A DNA stretch of 64,000 bases. It comes from Microbacterium sp. W4I4 (GTDB lineage Bacteria; Actinomycetota; Actinomycetes; Actinomycetales; Microbacteriaceae). A program made the position numbers and the translations under genes. Below, piece by piece: positions 34,435 to 42,483 of this stretch; position 1 is the stretch's first letter; every line of letters starts with the position of its first letter. Below the pieces are notes generated by a model. That model was not told where the DNA came from and ran no database searches. It saw only the letters and a program-made list of their open reading frames with translations. Where the stretch lies: assembly GCF_030816235.1 (NCBI RefSeq), contig NZ_JAUSXT010000001.1, forward strand, positions 2,542,001 to 2,606,000, in the 5' to 3' direction.

Positions 34435-35436
34435 TCAGGCCGCCGGCCGGCACCCGCACGACTCGCGGATGCGCAGCGTGCTCGTGTACGAGCGATGGCG
34501 CGGAGCCGCATCCTGATCCAGCAGCCCCTGCACCGCCATCTCGGCCATCTGCTCGAGGGGCTGCACCGCGGTGGTCAGACGCGGCCACACGTAGTCGGCG
34601 GTGACGGTGCCGTCGAAGGAGATGATCGCGATGTCGTCGGGCACCCGGATGCCGCGTTCGCCGAACGCCGACAGCATCCCGATCGCGATCTGATCGGATG
34701 CCGCCAGCACGGCGCGCGGCAGGACGGCGGATGACGCCAGCTGCACGCCCGCGTCGTACCCGCCCTGATAGCTGAACTGGGTGTGCACGAGCGAGCCCAG
34801 AGGCAGGTCGGCGGCGGCGAGCGCCTCGCGCCAGCCGCGCTCGCGCTCGTCGTAGCGGGCCGCGCTGCCGGTGAAGGCGATGTCACGATAGCCGTGCCCG
34901 ATCAGATGCTCGGTGGCCAGGCGGGCGCCGCTCGCGAAATCGACTCCGACGCTGTGCAGACCTTCCGTCTCGCCGAACTGGCCGATGACGACGGTGGGGA
35001 TGCCCAGCATCTCGACCAGCGACTGCTCACCCGCCGTGAGCACGTCCGCGATCACCAGTCCGGAGATCTGCCGGGAGGCAAGATCGCGGATCTGCTCCGA
35101 GGTCGACACCTGCGAGCGGTCGGAGTTGACGATCAACAGCGATCGTCCGGCATCCGCCGTGGCCTGGTCGAGTGCGTGGCACAGCTCGGCGAAGAACGGG
35201 TTGCGGTTGTCGTGCACGAGCAGGCCGAACATGTCGGCCGCGCCCATCGACAGCGCCCGCGCGGCGGCATTCGGACGGTAGCCGAGCACCCGCACGGCGT
35301 CGAGCACGCGCTCGCGCGTGAGCGGGGCGACGTTCTTGGGGCCGGCGTTGAGCACATAGCTGACGACGGCCGTGCTGACCCCGGCATATCGGGCGACATC
35401 GGCGCGCGTCACCGAGCGCGCACGCTCAATGACCAT
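34435..35436 (-). CDS. LacI-family transcriptional regulator
   Basis: 333 residues. The HTH TRADVARYAGVSTAVVSYVLN and hinge RPNAAARALSM are complete, followed by a periplasmic-binding-like sugar domain. It ends ESCGC. It overlaps the upstream dehydrogenase gene by 11 bp; a GTG three codons earlier is possible. It probably controls the divergent sugar importer through the inverted repeats at 36687-36756. Confidence 0.88.
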   Translation of the reverse strand: MVIERARSVTRADVARYAGVSTAVVSYVLNAGPKNVAPLTRERVLDAVRVLGYRPNAAARALSMGAADMFGLLVHDNRNPFFAELCHALDQATADAGRSLLIVNSDRSQVSTSEQIRDLASRQISGLVIADVLTAGEQSLVEMLGIPTVVIGQFGETEGLHSVGVDFASGARLATEHLIGHGYRDIAFTGSAARYDERERGWREALAAADLPLGSLVHTQFSYQGGYDAGVQLASSAVLPRAVLAASDQIAIGMLSAFGERGIRVPDDIAIISFDGTVTADYVWPRLTTAVQPLEQMAEMAVQGLLDQDAAPRHRSYTSTLRIRESCGCRPAA

Positions 35437-36634
35437 CGGGATCACCCATGTCGGGGATCGCGAGGCGCTCTCCGCCCCGGCGGGCGGAGTCGTGCGCGAT
35501 CACTCCGGGCAGGGTGAACCGTGCGGCCTGCCACGCGTTCACGGGGGGCAGGGTGCGATCGTTCACCGCACGCACGAAGTCATCCACGAGGAAATGGTGA
35601 CTGCCTTCATGCCCGTTGTGCAAGGGCAGAAGCTCCGCGGGGATGCGGGCGCGGTCGGCCGCGTGGATCTCGGCGTACCCCGAGACGAACGCGTCGCGCA
35701 GCGCGGGGGCGACGTGGGCCAGCGAGGGGTCGTCGTGCGCGACCGAGGGGTGCGTGTCGATGAGGTGCGAGATGTCCTCGACGCCCTCCCTGGTCTGCCA
35801 CACGGTGGTCTGCGCGAGCTGCTCGAAGGAGCCATCGGTGCCGAACCAGCGGAATCGCGATTCGCGCAGGTGCGAGGGGTAGCCCACCCGGCGGAACTCG
35901 TTGATGCGCATCGAGCCGCCCGCGGCCAGCTCGAACAGGGCGGTGGCGTTGGAGAAGTCGTTGTCGAACTGGCTCACCGAGCGGTCGAACACCCCGTCGC
36001 CGCGCTGATCGACCACGCCGATCGCCGACACCGCGGTGGCGTGGGTCGCCCAGGCGCCGAGGACCCCGCCGATCGAATGGGTCGGGTAGAGCAGGGGAGG
36101 GTAGCTCGCCGTCGCCCTCCAGTTCTCGCCGCCCGAGTACTGGTACGCCTCGTAGAAGCCCAGGTCCATGTCGTGCACATAGTCGCCCTCGCCGTAGAAC
36201 AGCCGGCCGAACGCGCCCTCCGCGACCTTCTGCCTGGCGAACACCGTCGCGGGGTTGTAGTAACTGGTCTCGCCCATCATGTAGGTCAGACCGGTCTCGC
36301 GGACCGCGTCGATGATGGCCGCGATCTCGTCGACGGTGATCGCCATCGGCACCGCCGAGTACACGTGCTTGCCGGCCCGCAGCGCCTGCACGACCAGCGG
36401 ACCGTGGGTCCAGCGCTGCGTGAAGATCGCGACCGCGTCGATCGCCGGTGAGGCGATCATGTCCTCGAACGAGTCGAAGGTGCCTGCCAGTTCCGCGTCG
36501 CGCACGAGATCGTCGGCTCGGGAGCCGACCACGTCGGTGACATGGACTGCGGTTACGCCGGGATGATGGTGGAAGAGCGTCGCGAACTGGCCGGCGAACT
36601 GACCTGCTCCGACGATCCCCAAGGTGAACGCCAT
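35426..36634 (-). CDS. Gfo/Idh/MocA-family dehydrogenase
   Basis: 402 residues. Rossmann motif GIVGAGQFAGQFATLF, then the family's second motif with GKHVYSAVPMAI in place of the usual EKP, so the catalytic Lys is missing or shifted. C-terminal beta-sheet domain with HNGHEGSHHFLVDDF. Members oxidise or epimerise sugars and inositols with NAD(P). Divergent from a carbohydrate importer and co-transcribed with its LacI regulator, so it likely acts on the imported sugar. Confidence 0.82.
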   Translation of the reverse strand: MAFTLGIVGAGQFAGQFATLFHHHPGVTAVHVTDVVGSRADDLVRDAELAGTFDSFEDMIASPAIDAVAIFTQRWTHGPLVVQALRAGKHVYSAVPMAITVDEIAAIIDAVRETGLTYMMGETSYYNPATVFARQKVAEGAFGRLFYGEGDYVHDMDLGFYEAYQYSGGENWRATASYPPLLYPTHSIGGVLGAWATHATAVSAIGVVDQRGDGVFDRSVSQFDNDFSNATALFELAAGGSMRINEFRRVGYPSHLRESRFRWFGTDGSFEQLAQTTVWQTREGVEDISHLIDTHPSVAHDDPSLAHVAPALRDAFVSGYAEIHAADRARIPAELLPLHNGHEGSHHFLVDDFVRAVNDRTLPPVNAWQAARFTLPGVIAHDSARRGGERLAIPDMGDPDGH

Positions 36635-36686
36635 GGCTCGAAGTCTTCCATCGCCGGTCTACGGGTGTCAACATGGAGGAGGGCCC

Positions 36687-36714
36687 CGGAACCGTGCCCC
36701 TCAGTACGGTTCCG
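36687..36714. promoter_or_regulatory. 9-bp perfect inverted repeat in the LacI/importer gap
   Basis: CGGAACCGT and ACGGTTCCG with a 10-nt spacer. It lies between the divergent dehydrogenase and importer genes, close to the former, and is a good candidate LacI-family operator. Confidence 0.55.
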
Positions 36715-36731
36715 AGACCCCCTGTTCCCCA

Positions 36732-36756
36732 GTGATCTACGCGGGTAACGTATCAC
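36732..36756. promoter_or_regulatory. Imperfect inverted repeat near the importer promoter
   Basis: GTGATCTACG faces CGTATCAC around GGGTAA. With the site at 36687 it gives two possible operator positions 40-50 bp apart, suitable for looping. Confidence 0.35.
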
Positions 36757-36823
36757 GAACGGGGAGATTTCGCACCAGCCGTCCGTCATCGTCAGTGACG
36801 CCGAGAGACAGCGAGGACCAGAC

Positions 36824-38083
36824 ATGAAGAATTCCACGACCGCCAAGCATGCAGCGGCCGCGATCGCGATCGTCGCGACCGCCGCGATCGCCCTCACCGG
36901 ATGCTCCGGAGACACCGGTGGTGGCGGCGGCGAGGTGAAGATCGAGATGCAGACCAACTTCGGCTCGACCGATCCGTCGCTCAAGGTGCTGCAGAAGATC
37001 ACCGACGCGTACGAGAAGGACAACGCGGGCGTGAAGATCGATCTGGTGCCCTCGACCGACACCTACGAGGACGACATCAAGGTGCGACTGTCCTCGAACG
37101 ACATCCCCGACATCTGGGCGACGCACGGCTGGTCGCTGCTGCGCTACAGCCAGTTCCTCGAGCCCCTGAACGAGCAGCCGTGGGCGAAGGACTTCAACAC
37201 GGCGCTCGCCCCGGCGATGGAGAACGCCGACGGCCAGTTCTTCGCGCTGCCGATCGACACCGACGTCGCCGGCATCGTCTACAACCGCACCGTCCTGAAG
37301 GACGCCGGCATCGACCCCGCCCAGCTCACGGATTGGGATCAGTTCGAAGCGGCCCTGAAGACGCTGAAGGATGCCGGGATCACGCCGATCTCCTCCTCAG
37401 GCAAGGACAGCTGGTTCGCCGGGAACATCGCCGACTTCCTCGGCTCCGGTGACTTCACGGATGCCGAGCTGGAGGGTTTCAAGGACGGCACCTTCGACGA
37501 GAAGGGCTACACCCGCATCCTCGACCACGTCGCGTCGTGGCAGAAGATGGGCTGGTTCAACCCCGATTACTCCTCGGCGACGACGGATGATCTGGGGCGT
37601 TCGCTGGCCGAGGGCAAGACGGCGTTCGTGTTCGTGCAGAACTACCTGGTCGCCACGGCCCTGGGCTTCAACCCGGATGCCGACCTCGGCTACATGCCCA
37701 TCCCGTCCGAGACCGGGAAGCCGTTCCTCGTCGGCGGAGAAGGGCGCGCCTACGGCGTCTCGAAGACTTCGCCGAACAAGAAGCAGGCACTGGACTACCT
37801 GGCCTACCTCGCGGAGCCGGACAACCTCTCCGAACTGGCAGGGTCCATCGGCGGCATCCCGGGGCTGACGAACGCCACCAGCGATCTCGGCGTCCTCACC
37901 GCCAGCTACGACGCCTTCGTCAAGCCCGGCGACGTGCCGCTCAAGCCCTACTTCGACCGGGTGTACCTGCCCAACGGCATCTGGGACACCATGGTCACCA
38001 CGACCGATGGCGTCATCACCGGGCAGATGACCCCGGCGGATGCCGTGACGCAGATGAAGTCGAGCTACGACTCGCTGCGATGA
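36824..38083 (+). CDS. Carbohydrate ABC transporter substrate-binding lipoprotein
   Basis: 419 residues; lipoprotein signal to ALTGC. Family-1 sugar-binding fold: LSSNDIPDIWATHGWSLL, FALPIDTDVAGIVYNRTVLK and GGEGRAYGVSKTSPNKKQA are typical. SD GAGGA precedes ATG. First gene of a binding protein-permease-permease operon with no ATPase, as usual for actinobacterial CUT1 importers that share MsiK. The substrate is not determined; the divergent oxidoreductase points to a sugar that is dehydrogenated. Confidence 0.88.
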   Translation: MKNSTTAKHAAAAIAIVATAAIALTGCSGDTGGGGGEVKIEMQTNFGSTDPSLKVLQKITDAYEKDNAGVKIDLVPSTDTYEDDIKVRLSSNDIPDIWATHGWSLLRYSQFLEPLNEQPWAKDFNTALAPAMENADGQFFALPIDTDVAGIVYNRTVLKDAGIDPAQLTDWDQFEAALKTLKDAGITPISSSGKDSWFAGNIADFLGSGDFTDAELEGFKDGTFDEKGYTRILDHVASWQKMGWFNPDYSSATTDDLGRSLAEGKTAFVFVQNYLVATALGFNPDADLGYMPIPSETGKPFLVGGEGRAYGVSKTSPNKKQALDYLAYLAEPDNLSELAGSIGGIPGLTNATSDLGVLTASYDAFVKPGDVPLKPYFDRVYLPNGIWDTMVTTTDGVITGQMTPADAVTQMKSSYDSLR

Positions 38084-38976
38084 CGACGAGTCGGTCGAGC
38101 ATCCCGCGCTTCGCGGGACGCGGACTCAACCTGCTCTACCTCCCCGCGCTCGCCGTGCTCGGCGTCTTCACCCTGTGGCCGCTCGTGAACGGCGTGATGC
38201 TGTCGCTGTCGAACTGGGACGGCTACTCTCCCGAGCGCTCGTTCGTCGGCCTGGAGAACTATCTGCGGCTGTTCGACGACCCCAACTTCCGCACGGCCCT
38301 GGGAAACACGTTCATCTACGGCGTCGGGTCGACGATCCTGCAGCAGGTCATCGGACTGGGGCTCGCCCTCGCGCTGGACAGATCCGTGCGCGGTCGCAAC
38401 GTCGCCCGGGCGATCATCTACCTCCCGGTGCTCGTCTCGCCCGTCGTGATGGGCACGATGTACTACCTGTTCCTCTCCTACAACAGCGGCGGTCTCAACG
38501 ATCTCGTCATCGCCCTGGGTGGGGAGCGCACCGCGTGGCTCAGCGACTCGGGCGCGGCGATCGCCTTGATCGTCGTCGTGAACTCGCTGCAGTTCATGGG
38601 CATCTCGATGGTGATCTACCTCGCCGGGCTGCAGTCCATCCCCACCGTGTACTACGAGGCCGCCCGACTCGACGGAGCGAACGCCGCGCAGTCGTTCCGG
38701 CACATCACCGTGCCGATGCTGCAGCCCGCCTTCGCGACCAGCATCGTGCTCAACCTGATCGGCGGCATGAAGCTGTTCGACGTCATCCAGGTGCTCACCG
38801 CGGGCGGACCGGGCTATTCCACGCACTCGGTGTCCACCCTCATCGCCAAGATGTACTTCGGCAGCCAGCGCGCCGGCTACGCCTCGGCGATGGGCGTCGT
38901 GCTGTTCCTCATCATCGCGGTGTTCACCCTCCTGCTGAACACGATGCTCAACCGGCGACGGCTGGAGCAGCTGTGA
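38080..38976 (+). CDS. Carbohydrate ABC transporter permease (MalF type)
   Basis: 298 residues, six helices. EAA loop YYEAARLDGANAAQSFRHITVP, which docks to the shared ATPase. Overlaps the binding-protein stop (ATGA) and the next permease start (GTGA). Confidence 0.9.
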   Translation: MTTSRSSIPRFAGRGLNLLYLPALAVLGVFTLWPLVNGVMLSLSNWDGYSPERSFVGLENYLRLFDDPNFRTALGNTFIYGVGSTILQQVIGLGLALALDRSVRGRNVARAIIYLPVLVSPVVMGTMYYLFLSYNSGGLNDLVIALGGERTAWLSDSGAAIALIVVVNSLQFMGISMVIYLAGLQSIPTVYYEAARLDGANAAQSFRHITVPMLQPAFATSIVLNLIGGMKLFDVIQVLTAGGPGYSTHSVSTLIAKMYFGSQRAGYASAMGVVLFLIIAVFTLLLNTMLNRRRLEQL

Positions 38977-39824
38977 GTGCGGCATCCGTCCGCCCCGCCG
39001 TCCGCGCCCCGTGGCCCGGGCGCCTGGCGATCGGCGCCGGCGTGCTGGTCGCGGTGCTGCTGCAGCTGCTGCCGTTCTACATCACCGTCACCTCCGCGAT
39101 GAAGGCGCGCAGCGACCTGTCCTCGCAATGGCTGCCGCGGCTCACCGGCATCCACTGGCAGAACTTCGCCACTGCGATCGAGCAGGGCGGCATCCTGCGC
39201 GCGATCGGCAACAGCGCCATCGTCACCCTCGGCGCCACGGTGCTGGTGTGCGTGCTCGGCGCGCTCGCCGCCTACCCGCTCGCCCGCCGGTCCACCCTGT
39301 CGAACAGGCTCGTGCTTGCCGGTGTGGTCGGGCTCATCATGATCCCGCCGCTGTCGATCCTGGTGCCGCTGTACTCGATGATGAGTCAGTGGCATGCGAT
39401 CAACACCTACTGGGGCATGATCCTGGTCATGACGGCCACCCAGCTGCCGTTGGCCATCTTCCTGTACACCGCGTTCATGCGGGCGCTGCCGGTCTCCATC
39501 GAGGAGGCGGCGTCGGTCGACGGCGCCAGCGCCGTGCAGGTGCTGTTCCGTGTGGTGGTGCCGATGCTCACGCCGGTGACCGCCACGGTGGTGATCCTGA
39601 CCAGCGTGAACGTGTGGAACGACTACGCGCTGAGCGTCTACCTGATGCGCAGTCCCGAGATGCGCACGATCGCGCCGGCCACGGCGACCTTCTTCTCGAC
39701 GACCTCCAGTGACGTGGGGGCCGCGGCTGCGGCATCCCTGCTCTCGGTGCTGCCCGTGCTGGTGGTCTATCTCGTGCTGCAGAGATACTTCATCAAGGGG
39801 ATGGTGGCCGGGTCCGAGAAGTGA
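38973..39824 (+). CDS. Carbohydrate ABC transporter permease (MalG type)
   Basis: 283 residues, six helices. EAA loop IEEAASVDGASAVQVLFRVVVP. GTG start within the GTGA overlap. The 3' end of the gene carries the promoter region of the ribosomal-protein operon that follows. Confidence 0.9.
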   Translation: MSAASVRPAVRAPWPGRLAIGAGVLVAVLLQLLPFYITVTSAMKARSDLSSQWLPRLTGIHWQNFATAIEQGGILRAIGNSAIVTLGATVLVCVLGALAAYPLARRSTLSNRLVLAGVVGLIMIPPLSILVPLYSMMSQWHAINTYWGMILVMTATQLPLAIFLYTAFMRALPVSIEEAASVDGASAVQVLFRVVVPMLTPVTATVVILTSVNVWNDYALSVYLMRSPEMRTIAPATATFFSTTSSDVGAAAAASLLSVLPVLVVYLVLQRYFIKGMVAGSEK

Positions 39825-39836
39825 TTCCCCGCATGC

Positions 39837-39842
39837 TAAACT
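39837..39842 (+). promoter_or_regulatory. -10 element TAAACT of the rpmB operon
   Basis: TAAACT, 13 bp past the permease stop. A start 5-7 nt downstream would put the 5' end of the RNA at about 39847-39849, exactly where the long-range stem of the leader begins. Confidence 0.5.
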
Positions 39843-39846
39843 GACT

Positions 39847-39982
39847 CCTTGTCTGCGCGCCCTCCTGTGCGCAGTTCGCATCCCACTCTCTTCGATACGG
39901 TCTCTGGCCGTGCGCGGAGGCGGGGTGCAGACAAGGGATCTTGGGTGAGGCCGTCCGGCCTCACGGTATAGAAGGAGTAATC
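39847..39982 (+). ncRNA. Structured 5' leader of the rpmB-rpmG-rpsN mRNA
   Basis: Seen directly: CCTTGTCTGC (39847-39856) is the exact complement of GCAGACAAGG (39927-39936) and would close a 90-nt domain. Inside, CGCCCTCC (39858-39865) pairs with GGAGGCG (39916-39922) with one bulge, TGCG/CGCA (39868-39880) and ACGG/CCGT (39897-39911) form two hairpins. Outside, GTGAGGCCG (39945-39953) and CGGCCTCAC (39956-39964) form a strong stem just before GAAGGAG. A multibranched leader of this kind before ribosomal-protein genes is what an autogenous r-protein control element looks like. Function is inferred. Confidence 0.55.
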
Positions 39983-40219
39983 ATGGCAGCAGTGTGCCAG
40001 GTGACAGGAGCCGTTCCCGGCTTCGGTCACAACATCTCGCACTCGCACCGCCGGACGAAGCGCCGCTTCGACCCGAACGTGCAGAAGAAGACCTATTTCG
40101 TGCCCTCGCTCGGTCGCAAGATCACGCTGAACGTGTCCGCCAAGGGCATCAAGGTGATCGACGTGCGCGGCATCGAGAAGGTTGTCGCGGACCTCCAGGC
40201 GAAGGGTGTGAAGCTCTAA
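39983..40219 (+). CDS. rpmB: 50S ribosomal protein L28, zinc-free form
   Basis: 78 residues with the L28 core [17 protein letters not shown]. The opening reads AAVCQVTG, where zinc-binding forms have CQVCG, so the zinc ribbon is lost (C-minus paralogue). SD GAAGGAG, ATG at 39983 (a GTG further up would run through the leader stem). First gene of a three-gene operon; its stop shares a base with the rpmG start (TAATG). Confidence 0.95.
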   Translation: MAAVCQVTGAVPGFGHNISHSHRRTKRRFDPNVQKKTYFVPSLGRKITLNVSAKGIKVIDVRGIEKVVADLQAKGVKL

Positions 40220-40389
40220 TGGCCAAGAAGGCTCAGGACATCCGTCCGATCATCAAGATGCGTTCGACGGCAGGAACCGGTTACACCTACGTGACCAAGA
40301 AGAACCGTCGCAACACCCCCGACCGCCTCGTGCTGAAGAAGTACGACCCGGTCATCCGCAAGCACGTCGAATTCCGAGAGGAGCGTTAA
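40219..40389 (+). CDS. rpmG: 50S ribosomal protein L33, zinc-free form
   Basis: 56 residues, [20 protein letters not shown]. It has no cysteine, so it is the C-minus form. Overlaps rpmB by one base and ends 3 bp before rpsN. Confidence 0.95.
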   Translation: MAKKAQDIRPIIKMRSTAGTGYTYVTKKNRRNTPDRLVLKKYDPVIRKHVEFREER

Positions 40390-40392
40390 GAC

Positions 40393-40698
40393 ATGGCCAA
40401 GAAGAGCAAGATCGCCAAGAACGAGCAGCGCAAGGTCATCGTCGCCCGCTACGCGGAGCGTCGTCTCGAGCTGAAGAAGACCCTGGTCGACCCGACCGCC
40501 ACCGACGAGGCCCGTGAGGCCGCACGCCTCGGCCTGCAGAAGCTGCCGCGCAACGCGTCGCCGGTTCGCGTCCGTTCGCGTGACGCCATCGACGGCCGCC
40601 CCCGTGGTGTCCTCACGAAGTTCGGCATCTCGCGTGTCCGCTTCCGTGACATGGCGCACCGCGGCGAGCTGCCCGGCATCACCAAGTCGAGCTGGTAA
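40393..40698 (+). CDS. rpsN: 30S ribosomal protein S14, long zinc-free form
   Basis: 101 residues, the long S14 type without the two CXXC pairs. C-terminal [17 protein letters not shown] is the family end. Together with zinc-free L28 and L33 this gives a complete C-minus set; in mycobacteria the same trio is repressed by Zur, but no Zur box is visible here. Confidence 0.95.
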   Translation: MAKKSKIAKNEQRKVIVARYAERRLELKKTLVDPTATDEAREAARLGLQKLPRNASPVRVRSRDAIDGRPRGVLTKFGISRVRFRDMAHRGELPGITKSSW

Positions 40699-40712
40699 GC
40701 ATCCGCTTGTAG

Positions 40713-40744
40713 AGGGGCGAGGATCTTCGGATCCTCGCCCCTTT
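40713..40744 (+). terminator. Strong terminator of the rpmB-rpmG-rpsN operon
   Basis: A perfect 13-bp stem (AGGGGCGAGGATC with GATCCTCGCCCCT) capped by a C(UUCG)G tetraloop and followed by TTT, 15 nt after the rpsN stop. Confidence 0.9.
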
Positions 40745-40785
40745 CGCGTATCCGGGGTGCGGTCTCGTCCTTGCCCGCACCCGCT

Positions 40786-40856
40786 CGGGAGGAGAACTCC
40801 CTGTGGGGAGGAGGATCCTCGCGCAGCGCTCCTCCCGAGTGCGAGTTCTCCTCCCG
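40786..40856. repeat. Nested inverted repeat, GGGAGGAG family, copy A
   Basis: Outer arms CGGGAGGAGAACTC (40786-40799) and GAGTTCTCCTCCCG (40843-40856) are exact. Inner arms GGGAGGAG (40806-40813) and CTCCTCCC (40829-40836) repeat the same word. It lies between the rpsN terminator and the DUF559 gene; copy B lies right after that gene. Confidence 0.9.
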
Positions 40857-40963
40857 GACGGGGGAGCACGTGTCGTCCTGCACAATCGCGAGCGCAGCGG
40901 ATCTGTCCACAGAACGTGTGATCCGGGACTTCGGATGCTGTCGCATGGGGCCACGATCGACCC

Positions 40964-41788
40964 ATGGATGTCTTGGACGCGCTCGCGCAGTTCGACGGAG
41001 TGGCCCGCGTGGAGGCGCTGCGCCGGCTGGGCGTCACCCCTCACGCGCTGAGGCGAGCTCGCGAACGCGGCTGGATCTTCTCGGTCCGTCGCGGATGGGT
41101 GGCCAGTGCCGGGGCCGATCGGATGCTGGTGACCGCAGCCAGGCGTGGGGTGGTGCTCAGCTGCGTCACGCTGGCTGCACGACGCGACCTGTGGGTGCTC
41201 GACTCCTCGACGCCGCACCTCGCCGCACCGCCGCATGCCGGGCACGCCACGGTGAAGCGGGGCGTGATGCACTGGAGCGTGCCGCTCTTCCCTCGGCATC
41301 CGGACTCCTGTGAGGATTCGTTGGAGAACGCGCTCGTACTGGTGGCCCGCTGCCAGGCGCACGAGTCGGCCCTGGCGATATGGGAGTCGGCGCTCAACAA
41401 GGGCCTCATCGATCCCGGCGTGCTGGAACGTGCCCCGCTGCCTCCGGATGCACGACGGATGCTGCAGGAGGCGACGCCCTTCGCGGATGCCGGCACCGAG
41501 ACCATCTTCCGCACCAGGCTGCGATGGCTCCGCCTGCCGATCACGCCGCAGGTCTGGCTGCTGGGGCATCGTGTGGACTTCCTGATCGGTGATCGCCTCG
41601 TCGTCCAGATCGATGGAGGACATCACGTCGGTGCGCAGCGCACCAGTGACATCGCCCACGATGCTCTGCTCAAGCTGCACGGCTACCACGTCATCCGCAT
41701 CAGCTACTCGCAGCTCATGGATCGCTGGCACGAGGTGCAGGCCTCGATCATGGCCGCGATCGCGCAGCGCCTGCACCTCGCCGCCTGA
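40964..41788 (+). CDS. AbiEi-type N-terminal plus DUF559 (Vsr-like) nuclease-domain protein
   Basis: 274 residues. Residues 1-60 look like the winged-helix of AbiEi/type IV antitoxin-like proteins (GVARVEALRRLGVTPHALRR ... RRGWVAS). The C-terminus is a DUF559/Vsr-like PD-(D/E)XK domain: GTETIFRTRLRW supplies the first Glu, HRVDFLIGDRLVVQIDGG the Asp and the Q-x-D pair, then HDALLKLHGYHVIRISYSQL. Nuclease activity is therefore possible. Such genes are common in actinobacteria and have no settled function. Bracketed on both sides by the GGGAGGAG repeat. A weak -10 (CACGAT) lies 6 nt before the ATG. Confidence 0.72.
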   Translation: MDVLDALAQFDGVARVEALRRLGVTPHALRRARERGWIFSVRRGWVASAGADRMLVTAARRGVVLSCVTLAARRDLWVLDSSTPHLAAPPHAGHATVKRGVMHWSVPLFPRHPDSCEDSLENALVLVARCQAHESALAIWESALNKGLIDPGVLERAPLPPDARRMLQEATPFADAGTETIFRTRLRWLRLPITPQVWLLGHRVDFLIGDRLVVQIDGGHHVGAQRTSDIAHDALLKLHGYHVIRISYSQLMDRWHEVQASIMAAIAQRLHLAA

Positions 41789-41796
41789 ACCCCTCT

Positions 41797-41876
41797 TGCT
41801 CGGGAGGAGAACTCCTTGTGAGGAGGAGGAGAACTCGCGCTGGACTCCTCCCGAGCGGGAGTTCTCCTCCCGAGCA
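41797..41876. repeat. Nested inverted repeat, GGGAGGAG family, copy B
   Basis: Perfect 18-bp outer arms TGCTCGGGAGGAGAACTC (41797-41814) and GAGTTCTCCTCCCGAGCA (41859-41876); an inner GAGGAGGAGAACTC (41820-41835) faces ACTCCTCCCGAG (41844-41855). The element starts 8 bp after the DUF559 stop. The rest of the 302-bp gap to hup holds only the hup promoter region and nothing else I can name. Confidence 0.9.
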
Positions 41877-42090
41877 GGGGAGGCGCGGAGGACCGCCGCG
41901 ATGCCCCGTCGGCCCCGAAAATGTGACTGAAGTGGCTCCTGTGGCGTGACACACCGAGAAAACAGGCCGAAACCCGCGAAATGACGCGGTTTTACCGTCT
42001 CAGGTTGATACATTCAAGGCGGTCGATCGACCGACGGGGGTTTCCCCGAAATCAACACGATGCGACGGACCGTCGTCGCTGGAGGATGAC

Positions 42091-42378
42091 ATGGCTGACA
42101 AGTCCATCACCAAGACCGAGCTCGTCGCGAGCATTGCTTCTGCAACCGGCGAGAGCCAGGCGACCGTTTCGCGCGTCCTCGACTCGCTCTTCGGCACCGT
42201 CTCCGATGCTGTCGCCAAGGGCAGCAAGGTCTCGATCCCGGGCTGGATCTCCTTCGAGCAGGTCGACACTGCGGCCCGCACCGGCCGCAACCCGCAGACC
42301 GGCGCCGAGATCAAGATCCCCGCTGGCAAGCGCGTCAAGGTGACCGCCGGCTCCAAGCTGAAGGCTGCCGTCAAGTAA
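42091..42378 (+). CDS. hup: HU-family nucleoid protein
   Basis: 95 residues, a plain HU without the long basic tail of some actinobacterial homologues. TKTELVASIASATGESQATV, IPGWISFEQVDTAARTGRNP (the DNA-binding arm RTGRNPQTG) and IPAGKRVKVTAGSKLKAAVK are diagnostic. SD GGAGG before ATG. Transcribed alone with its own terminator; TACATT near 42009 is a possible -10. Confidence 0.95.
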   Translation: MADKSITKTELVASIASATGESQATVSRVLDSLFGTVSDAVAKGSKVSIPGWISFEQVDTAARTGRNPQTGAEIKIPAGKRVKVTAGSKLKAAVK

Positions 42379-42395
42379 GACTGCTGCTGAGAGAG

Positions 42396-42423
42396 AGGCC
42401 GTCCCTTCGGGGGCGGCCTTTCT
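42396..42423 (+). terminator. Terminator of hup
   Basis: AGGCCGTCCC pairs with GGGGCGGCCT around a UUCG loop, then TTTCT, 17 nt after the hup stop. Confidence 0.85.
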
Positions 42424-42471
42424 CGTGCCCCAGGCGCCCGTCTCTCCCGCGTCGCGCACAGGCATCAGCCG

Positions 42472-42477
42472 TAGGCT
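42472..42477 (+). promoter_or_regulatory. -10 element TAGGCT of the copD-ctaG gene, leaderless
   Basis: TAGGCT, 6 nt, then GTG at 42484. Confidence 0.5.
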
Positions 42478-42483
42478 GGAGGG

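Noticed and set aside
39825..39982. Zur box before the zinc-free ribosomal-protein operon
   Set aside because: I looked for TGAnAATnnTTnTCA-like symmetry on both strands and found none.
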